64,000 nt of DNA from contig NZ_JASHKQ010000001.1 in NCBI RefSeq assembly GCF_030056795.1, forward strand, positions 186,001 to 250,000, in the 5' to 3' direction. Shown one piece after another: positions 58,473 to 64,000 of the stretch. This stretch comes from Rhodococcus sp. IEGM 1381. GTDB taxonomy: Bacteria; Actinomycetota; Actinomycetes; Mycobacteriales; Mycobacteriaceae. A program made the position numbers and the translations under genes. Numbering within the stretch: the stretch's first letter is position 1; each line of letters starts with the position of its first letter. A model generated the notes under the pieces. The model did no database searches, had not been told where the DNA came from, and saw only the letters and a program-made list of their open reading frames with translations.

Positions 58473-58502
58473 CCCCATGGGCAATATTGATGACCCATGG
58501 GG
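58473..58502. promoter_or_regulatory. paired CCCATGGG palindromes between MFS and XRE genes
   Basis: CCCCATGGG at 58473-58481 and CCCATGGGG at 58494-58502 form an inverted repeat; each contains the 8-bp palindrome CCCATGGG, with centres 20 bp apart, two helical turns. The spacer holds CAATATTG, itself a palindrome. They lie between the divergent genes and are probably the XRE regulator's operators. Confidence 0.65.
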
Positions 58503-58538
58503 CAAACTCCCGGATTCTTCTTGGGTAAAGTTCGTGCC

Positions 58539-59141
58539 ATGTCCGCCCACCCCACCGACGAGAACTGGATCGGACGCCGGATCGCGAGCCTTCGACGCGA
58601 ACGAGGCTGGACCCTCGCAGTCGTGGGTCAGAGGGTCGGCTTGTCGACCACGCAGCTCTCTCGGATCGAGTCGGGTGGTCGACAGTCATCGGTGGGCACA
58701 CTCATCGAGCTCGCGCGCGTGTTTGAGATGTCGTTGAGTGAACTCGTTGCCCAAGAGCCGGCTCAGACGTTTCATCTGGTGCGCGCCGGAGATCACGCGC
58801 CCTACGACTCCGCCAACGGTGCGATGACGCCCCTGTCCGGACACTATCCGGGAATCAGTGCAGTCCTGTTGACCATCCAGCCGTCCTCGGACGCCCCCAC
58901 CGCTCACCACTCCGGAGAAGAATGGCTCTACATTCTCCACGGCTCGGTCGAGGTGAGCATCGGGAATGAGCGCGTCCACCTCGAATCGGGTGATGCCCTG
59001 CACTTCCCATCGGCGCACGCCCATTCCGTCCGCGGACTCGGTGACGGACCCACACGTGCCCTGCTCGTGTCCACCGCCTCAAATCTGCAAGAGGCAAGTA
59101 CTCACCTACCGCCCGCAAACCCGGACGCTTCGCGTTCCTGA
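58539..59141 (+). CDS. XRE-family regulator with C-terminal cupin domain
   Basis: 200 residues from the ATG at 58539; the ATG at 58497 lies inside the operator and is less likely. N-terminal HTH (about residues 12-65) GRRIASLRRERGWTLAVVGQ and LSTTQLSRIESG; C-terminal cupin barrel with HHSGEEWLYILHGSVEVSIG and HFPSAHAHSVRG, a metal/ligand-binding fold. This class commonly regulates an adjacent transporter or catabolic gene in response to the ligand held in the cupin. Divergent from the CynX-like gene. Confidence 0.88.
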   Translation: MSAHPTDENWIGRRIASLRRERGWTLAVVGQRVGLSTTQLSRIESGGRQSSVGTLIELARVFEMSLSELVAQEPAQTFHLVRAGDHAPYDSANGAMTPLSGHYPGISAVLLTIQPSSDAPTAHHSGEEWLYILHGSVEVSIGNERVHLESGDALHFPSAHAHSVRGLGDGPTRALLVSTASNLQEASTHLPPANPDASRS

Positions 59142-59169
59142 CAGAGCCCATCGCCACGTCGATCGCGGT

Positions 59170-59186
59170 TCGCCGAAAATCGGCGA
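59170..59186. terminator. short hairpin between convergent XRE and MFS genes
   Basis: TCGCCGA-AAA-TCGGCGA, a perfect 7-bp stem with a 3-base loop, 29 bases after the XRE stop and 39 bases before the MFS stop on the other strand. No T-tract follows. Candidate terminator only. Confidence 0.4.
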
Positions 59187-59224
59187 GGAGATTCGAAGCT
59201 AGTCCGCCGACCTCGGATCAGCGC

Positions 59225-60682
59225 TCAGCGATCAGCGCCGAGTCGGTCCGTGTCGGGAATCCCAGTGGAGTGGTGATCCCTCTCGGTTTCGAGTTCGGCG
59301 TCGACCGCTTTCGGTGTTGGCAGGAATGCAACGGCGACCACGCCGAGCACCATCAGCGCTGCTGCGGCGAGTACGGCGACTCGGTCACCGCCTGCGGCAT
59401 CGGCGATGTGGGTTCCGGACGCGGCCGAGATGGCCACGAGCACGGCGAGTCCGATGGCGTTGCCGATGTTGAGCGCCGTGGACGCCAGCCCGTTGGAGAC
59501 ACCTTGCTGGTCCGGTGCGACGCCGGTCGCTGCGACAATCCACATCGCGGTCCACACGATTCCCTGTCCGAACCCGGAGATGACCAGCCCGGGAACGATG
59601 GCCCAGTAGGACGCGCCCTGGGAGAAGCCGAGCGCGAGAACGATCGTTCCGGGTAGGCCGATGGCGAAGCCGATCAGGAGTGTTGCGCGCCCTCCGGCGC
59701 GGTTGACGAGGCGCTCGCCGACCTGGGTGCCCGTCGCGATGGCAATGGACGGCACGAGGAATGCTAAACCTGTTTGCAGGGCGGAGAATTGGTGCACGTT
59801 CTGTAGCAGCACGGTGAGGAAGTACGGCAGTGCGCCGAAGGTGCCCATGTAGACGAAGGTGACGAGCACGCCGACGGCGACGTTGCGGTTGCCGAGCAGT
59901 TTCGGTGGCATCAGCGGATCCGCCGTGCGGTTCTCGATGACGACGAATGCGACAGCCGAGGCGACCGCGACGAGCAACGCTGCCACGATGGTTGCCGAGC
60001 CCCACCCGTCCGACGGCCCTTGAACGAGGGCGTAGACGAATAGTGTGGCTGCGATGGTCACCGTGAGAGCGCCGGGGAGGTCGAACTTGCGGCGCTCTGT
60101 TGAGGGAATGTCTTTGGGTAGGAGGATGAACGCGGCAACGGCGGCGACGCCGGCGAGGAGCACGTTGACGTAGAACACCGCCGGCCATCCGAAGGCTTGG
60201 GTCAGGACACCACCGAGGAGAGCCCCCAAGGTGAGGCCGCTGGCGCCGGCGCCGCCCCAGATGGCCAAGGCGCGGTTGCGAACCGGTCCTTCGGCGAACA
60301 GGTTTCCGATCAGGGCGAGGGTCGACGGGAGCAGCAGTGCGCCGCCGATACCTTGGACCGCTCGTGCGCCGACGAGCAGGATCGGTTCCGTCGCAAGGCC
60401 TCCCACCAAGGAGGAGACGGCGTAGATGGCGAGTGCGGTGATGAAGATGCGGCGGCGCCCGAGTAGGTCGGCGGCGCGGCCACCGAAGAGGAGGAACCCG
60501 CCCGCGAACACGGTGTAGGCGCTCACGACCCACTGCTGTGTTTGTCCGTCGAAGCCCAGTGAGGCGCCGATGTCGGGCAGTGCGACGTACACGATGTTGA
60601 TGTCGAGCGAGAAGATCAGTTGCGCGAACGCGAGCAAGGCCAGGGACCAGCCCAGACGGCGCGTTGGTGTCGGTGCACTCAT
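59225..60682 (-). CDS. MFS drug exporter, DHA2 (EmrB/QacA) type
   Basis: 485 residues, fourteen membrane helices by hydrophobicity. Helix 1 begins LLAFAQLIFSLDINIVYVALPDIG with the DHA2 hallmark (LDxxIVxVALP); then GGRAADLLGRRR (motif A) and the antiporter-motif region GLTLGALLGG. It would export hydrophobic compounds with protons. An ArsR regulator lies 91 bases upstream on the same strand and a 14-bp motif is shared between both promoters, so induction by the exported compound is likely. Confidence 0.88.
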   Translation of the reverse strand: MSAPTPTRRLGWSLALLAFAQLIFSLDINIVYVALPDIGASLGFDGQTQQWVVSAYTVFAGGFLLFGGRAADLLGRRRIFITALAIYAVSSLVGGLATEPILLVGARAVQGIGGALLLPSTLALIGNLFAEGPVRNRALAIWGGAGASGLTLGALLGGVLTQAFGWPAVFYVNVLLAGVAAVAAFILLPKDIPSTERRKFDLPGALTVTIAATLFVYALVQGPSDGWGSATIVAALLVAVASAVAFVVIENRTADPLMPPKLLGNRNVAVGVLVTFVYMGTFGALPYFLTVLLQNVHQFSALQTGLAFLVPSIAIATGTQVGERLVNRAGGRATLLIGFAIGLPGTIVLALGFSQGASYWAIVPGLVISGFGQGIVWTAMWIVAATGVAPDQQGVSNGLASTALNIGNAIGLAVLVAISAASGTHIADAAGGDRVAVLAAAALMVLGVVAVAFLPTPKAVDAELETERDHHSTGIPDTDRLGADR

Positions 60683-60717
60683 GGAACCTCCTACTAATTA
60701 GGGGACGTTTGTACGTC

Positions 60718-60731
60718 AACAGTAGTCCTAT
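60718..60731. promoter_or_regulatory. AACAGTAGTCCTAT motif upstream of MFS exporter
   Basis: AACAGTAGTCCTAT lies 36 bases before the exporter start (minus strand) and matches 13 of 14 bases of the motif at 61163-61176 ahead of arsR. This repeated motif is the likely ArsR operator at the exporter promoter. Confidence 0.55.
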
Positions 60732-60772
60732 TTGAGTGGACGGCAACCTGTGGCCGGGGCGGATCAGCTGGG

Positions 60773-61132
60773 TCAGGCCGAGAGGAACGGCGGCAGTGCG
60801 TCGAGGTAGTCGCCGATAGAGGCTCGGAGCGATGGGTCTTCTGCCATGGCCTGTGTCACGGAGGTGAGAAATCCGGGGAACCGCGCGTCGAGGTCGTCGG
60901 TGCGCAGCGAGAGTAGGTTCTCGCGGCCGGACGGCTCTTGGAAGATCACCCCGGCGTCGCGCAATACCCGCCAGTGATGGGTCAGGGTCGACTTCGACAC
61001 CCCGGAGACGATGGAACCGCATCGGTGCTGATCACCGTCGGTGAGAGCGGCGACGATCGCCAGGCGCACCGGGTGTCCGAGGGCGCTCAGGACCTCTTCG
61101 AGCTGAATCTGGTCTCGATTCGGCAGCAACAT
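60773..61132 (-). CDS. ArsR-family transcriptional regulator
   Basis: 119 residues. Winged helix with LSALGHPVRLAIVAALT and GVSKSTLTHHWRVLRDAGVI, the ArsR/SmtB recognition pattern. The metal-binding Cys motif (CVC) of arsenic or zinc sensors is absent; only one Cys is seen, so it probably senses an organic ligand or redox state. Same strand as and upstream of the exporter it presumably represses, with a shared operator motif before both genes. Confidence 0.87.
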   Translation of the reverse strand: MLLPNRDQIQLEEVLSALGHPVRLAIVAALTDGDQHRCGSIVSGVSKSTLTHHWRVLRDAGVIFQEPSGRENLLSLRTDDLDARFPGFLTSVTQAMAEDPSLRASIGDYLDALPPFLSA

Positions 61133-61161
61133 ACTCTCGACTCTACTGGCCTACGATACTC

Positions 61162-61176
61162 GAACAGTAGTTCTAT
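61162..61176. promoter_or_regulatory. GAACAGTAGTTCTAT motif upstream of arsR
   Basis: Contains GAAC-AGTA-GTTC, a perfect 4-bp-arm palindrome, 30 bases upstream of the arsR start, and repeats the motif before the exporter with one substitution. Likely autoregulatory operator. Confidence 0.55.
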
Positions 61177-61361
61177 GCGCAGGCTCATGGACAGTGGGTG
61201 TTGAACGCGTTGACGCCACGAATACGGTTGCGGCGCATGGGTGGGGGCTGACCATCGAGTTAGAGCGGGCGGGGGAACACGGGCGTTACTGTGTCGGCGG
61301 ACCGACACTTCGCCATCCATTGTCTGCCGGTCCGCCCGGTGGCACGAGACGAGGAGCTCAG

Positions 61362-61685
61362 ATGATCACATGCGTTGTGGAGTACACAGTCGATGCCGAA
61401 CAGATTACCGAGTTCGAACGATTCGCTCGCGCGTGGATTGCCCTGGTGAACACCCACGACGGAACCCATCACGGATACTTCCTCCCCAGCGAGGGTGCCA
61501 GCGATCGCGCGCTGGCGCTGTTCTCGTTCCCCTCCCTCGCCGACTACGAGACGTACCGGAAGCTGTTCGACTCCGATCCAGAGTTCCTTGCCGCGAACGC
61601 AATTCGCGATGAATCGAAGTGCGTCCTGCGATACGAGCGGACGTTCATGCGACCCATTCTCTCGGCGGACAGCGAGCACAACTGA
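61362..61685 (+). CDS. NIPSNAP-family protein
   Basis: 107 residues from the ATG at 61362 with GAGGAG upstream. Small alpha-beta ferredoxin-like fold of the NIPSNAP group: VEYTVDAEQITEFERFARAW, HHGYFLPSEG and DYETYRKLFDSDPEF. The family's biochemical role is unclear, often linked to vesicle or quinone/aromatic metabolism. It is divergent from arsR; co-regulation with it is possible but not shown. Confidence 0.83.
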   Translation: MITCVVEYTVDAEQITEFERFARAWIALVNTHDGTHHGYFLPSEGASDRALALFSFPSLADYETYRKLFDSDPEFLAANAIRDESKCVLRYERTFMRPILSADSEHN

Positions 61686-61949
61686 GCCCTTCACTGCTGG
61701 CGCCGTAGTTTCCGTACCGTGAGCCGTTTGGTATTGGGTAAGGATCTGACGGGCGGAGCGGCAATCAGGCTCGGTTCACGCATCTCGTCCGCGCTATCGC
61801 TCGTCACCCCGTGCCCGACTGTAGCGGTCGACGTACTTCTGCCCTGGTCTGCTCGGCGATGGATGCCGTCAATTCGTCTGTCGCACAACGAGCGACTTTG
61901 TCATCGGCTGCGGCAGACAAAGCCAAGCCGGACGTGTCAAACTCGCACC

Positions 61950-62567
61950 ATGCAGATCCTCAGGCCCGACGGCGCACCCAGCTGGCGAGCAGCGACGTCC
62001 GACCCACTCGGGCTTGCCGTCCTGCTCTACATCCGCGACAAGCTAGTTATTCAGCACACCGCCGCACCGGTGCTCCCGCCCGTCTATCCGACCGTTCAGG
62101 ACAAAGATTCGACCCCCGCCGGCAGTCGACTGACCGAACAATGGAACCAACGGTGGGCAGAAGCCACCGGCCCCGGAGGAAATGCCGACCTCGGGATGGA
62201 ATCGCCGACCTCGCCGTTCTTCGACAGCACGCCCGAACTGCGCGCCGCCTACGAACAGCACCTCGAACCCGCAGCACGATGGTTCGCACCTTTGGGGCGC
62301 GAACGCGCTGAGCAATTTATGGACGAGCGCGCGCAAGGGCTGCACGATCCAGTGAGCGAGATCGTCCGCGACTGGCAACACATGTCAGGCCGCGAACCCG
62401 CACCGTTCACACTGACACTCCATTTCGCACCCGTCGAGGGTCACGGCACCTGGCGGACCGGCGATTTCAAGTACATCGTGGCCCAGAACCTTCCGCGCAA
62501 TCGAGGAACATTCATCGAGTGGCTCCGACCGATCATCGCCAGCGCCGCGTCCGGTCAGCTTGACTAG
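61950..62567 (+). CDS. hypothetical protein
   Basis: 205 residues from the ATG at 61950; the open frame extends upstream but only into a stretch without ribosome binding site. No signal peptide or membrane helix. N-terminal part LGLAVLLYIRDKLVIQHTAAP is partly hydrophobic; the rest is polar with many Trp and Pro. No family recognised. It resembles conserved actinobacterial proteins of unknown function and appears monocistronic. Confidence 0.6.
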   Translation: MQILRPDGAPSWRAATSDPLGLAVLLYIRDKLVIQHTAAPVLPPVYPTVQDKDSTPAGSRLTEQWNQRWAEATGPGGNADLGMESPTSPFFDSTPELRAAYEQHLEPAARWFAPLGRERAEQFMDERAQGLHDPVSEIVRDWQHMSGREPAPFTLTLHFAPVEGHGTWRTGDFKYIVAQNLPRNRGTFIEWLRPIIASAASGQLD

Positions 62568-62865
62568 ACAACTACAGAAGCTGAACGACGCCGTTGGTTT
62601 GAACCCGATTGCACAAATCCATGCGACGCAACTGCTTCTGCAACTTCACTTGTGGAATCCGGCGACCGAACACAACTACGAGCGGTAAACCCGTCCAGAA
62701 CGACAGATATTGGGGGGGTGCAGTTTTCGCACCTGAAATCGCAAGTTCGGCGGACCCTGATCCAGTTGGCATGCGATAGCGAGAACCGGGTAGCGGGGTT
62801 CCCAGGTGCGCCAAGATCCGTCCGTGACGTTGACGCACCCTCTCGCGCACGGGCAGACTCGGTTC

Positions 62866-63378
62866 ATGGATTTGTCGACGTACATCGTGCACGAAAGATC
62901 CGAAGTCATCGGTACAGGCGTCGTCACCATCGACGCATCCGGCGCCGCCCACCTCGCACCGAACACACCGTTCCCGGACCCGCGAAATGTGTCACGAAAG
63001 GTCCCCTTGCGCTACAGCGTCTTCGGCCAGGACTGGGACGGGGTGTGGGTCACGCTTACCGGACGCTGGGTAGACGGAGGTGTCGATGTCTCATCGGTGG
63101 ACAGAATCGTCAGACCCACATTTCCGAGCAAAACGACCGTCCGTGTCATGAACCCGAACGGCAAGGGGTGGACACTCGCCGACGAGGTTGCTGCCACGGA
63201 ACACAGCGACTTTCATTCGACGGATGATTCGATTTTCGGTTCAGGTTCTCAGCGCGAGGACGACGGCAGTGATACTCTGACCATCGATTGTTTGTATATC
63301 GACAGCTCCTTCGCAGAATGGCTCGGCCGCACCCACCCCGGTGACATCGAGGTCCGGAGCACGCTCGTCCCGCACTGA
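62866..63378 (+). CDS. hypothetical protein
   Basis: 170 residues from the ATG at 62866 (MDLSTYIVHERSE); an ATG at 62806 would add 20 poorly matching residues. Mostly beta-strand-like, with acidic stretches near TDDSIFGSGSQ, no Cys pair and no membrane helix. Not recognised. Coding potential is supported by length and codon pattern, moderate confidence. Confidence 0.5.
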   Translation: MDLSTYIVHERSEVIGTGVVTIDASGAAHLAPNTPFPDPRNVSRKVPLRYSVFGQDWDGVWVTLTGRWVDGGVDVSSVDRIVRPTFPSKTTVRVMNPNGKGWTLADEVAATEHSDFHSTDDSIFGSGSQREDDGSDTLTIDCLYIDSSFAEWLGRTHPGDIEVRSTLVPH

Positions 63379-63562
63379 ACTCTCTGACACCGGAACTGAG
63401 GTTCTCGACCGACGACTCTGACAACTGGAGGCGCGCCGATGTCGGAGGCGACGCATCAGTTTCCGCACCAATCGCTTTGCGGGCGCGGCGTTGCAGGACA
63501 GTACCCGCAGTAATGTGTCGGGTGCTTGTCTAGCCGTCGCAGCACTGGCGGGTGCCCGAACG

Positions 63563-64000
63563 TTACGGTCCTGCGAGTTTGATCAGTCTGTTCACTGCAT
63601 CGGCGATCAGAGTCGGGTCGAGGGCCAGCGACGCCTCCCCGAAAGAGCATTCGATCGAGCAATGCGCTGGGTTGGGACTCGTACGGATTCGCAGACCCAA
63701 CCTGGGCCCACCTTCGTCGACGAGTTGCCGATGCGCGTGCAGGGCCGCGGCTGGTCCGATGGGCAGATGAAGGTGGAACATCGCCGTATGTGGCGGGTTC
63801 GGTCGGACCGTGGCCGGCGTGCGTTCCGTGATCGCGGCGGCGACGGCCTGCGCGTGCGCCATGTACGCAGGCATCGCAGACGCCGCCCGTTCCATTCCGT
63901 CGAGAGCGAGCAGTGCGAGAGGCCACGCTTCGTCGATGGTCCCGCCCAGGCGGTGCCTCCACCTGCGGGCACCAGCGATGAAGTTTTCGTCGCCGACCAA
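63563..64000 (-). CDS. threonine aldolase/beta-eliminating lyase, C-terminal part (partial)
   Basis: 145 residues, open to the window edge. Sequence such as GDENFIAGARRWRHRLGG and YMAHAQAVAAAITER, with FHLHLP, matches the C-terminal half of PLP-dependent threonine aldolase-type beta-eliminating lyases; the PLP lysine lies in the missing part or at the very edge. It would cleave threonine or a related amino acid. Stop at 63563; 184 bases before it, towards 63379, hold no gene. Confidence 0.68.
   Translation of the reverse strand: MVGDENFIAGARRWRHRLGGTIDEAWPLALLALDGMERAASAMPAYMAHAQAVAAAITERTPATVRPNPPHTAMFHLHLPIGPAAALHAHRQLVDEGGPRLGLRIRTSPNPAHCSIECSFGEASLALDPTLIADAVNRLIKLAGP

Overview
The window looks like chromosomal DNA of a high-GC actinomycete, most likely a Rhodococcus or close relative. 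Supporting this are GC-rich coding sequence throughout, many GTG starts and 4-base ATGA/GTGA gene overlaps, a leucine-degradation operon in the mycobacterial accD1-accA1-fadE19 order, and a density of oxygenases and TetR/GntR regulators typical of rhodococci. No rRNA gene, intact tRNA gene, CRISPR array or transposase is visible. Genus assignment is inference from gene content.

Layout. 1-1410: two gene remnants (C-terminal TetR and C-terminal Baeyer-Villiger monooxygenase) joined head to head at one junction near 358. 1407-7510: short-chain dehydrogenases and a TetR-controlled ring-cleavage operon (flavin hydroxylase, extradiol dioxygenase, fumarylacetoacetase-like hydrolase). 7507-9791: secreted lipase and nickel/cobalt permease. 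9915-16656: TetR regulator and the leucine/methylcrotonyl-CoA operon. 16670-17519: decayed amino-acid permease and a frameshifted partner. 17661-32333: TetR, then a homoprotocatechuate meta-cleavage cluster with transporter, hydroxylase, GntR regulator and succinate-semialdehyde dehydrogenases. 32356-32955: aldo/keto reductase pseudogene carrying a tandem 10-bp repeat. 33068-37942: MarR, class A beta-lactamase, LysR, a second beta-lactamase-like protein, a lipoprotein and an EEP-family hydrolase. 38138-55551: glycine-betaine catabolic island. 56005-64000: small membrane protein, a tRNA 3'-end scar, two MFS exporters each with its own regulator and operator, small hypothetical proteins and part of a threonine-aldolase-like gene.

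How the genes work together. The strongest system is the betaine island. A BCCT carrier imports betaine. A Rieske oxygenase with a Rieske ferredoxin and a ferredoxin reductase would demethylate it to dimethylglycine. Dimethylglycine oxidase makes sarcosine, and tetrameric sarcosine oxidase (soxBDAG) makes glycine. PurU releases formate from the formyl-folate formed from the methyl groups. A shared palindrome (core TGATATATCA) upstream of both soxB and the dimethylglycine oxidase gene suggests co-regulation by a GntR/FCD repressor. In the homoprotocatechuate cluster the ring is opened by an Fe-type 2,3-dioxygenase and processed to pyruvate and succinic semialdehyde, which is oxidised by adjacent dehydrogenases. 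A FAH-RraA fusion protein sits at the decarboxylase step and no separate isomerase gene is seen.
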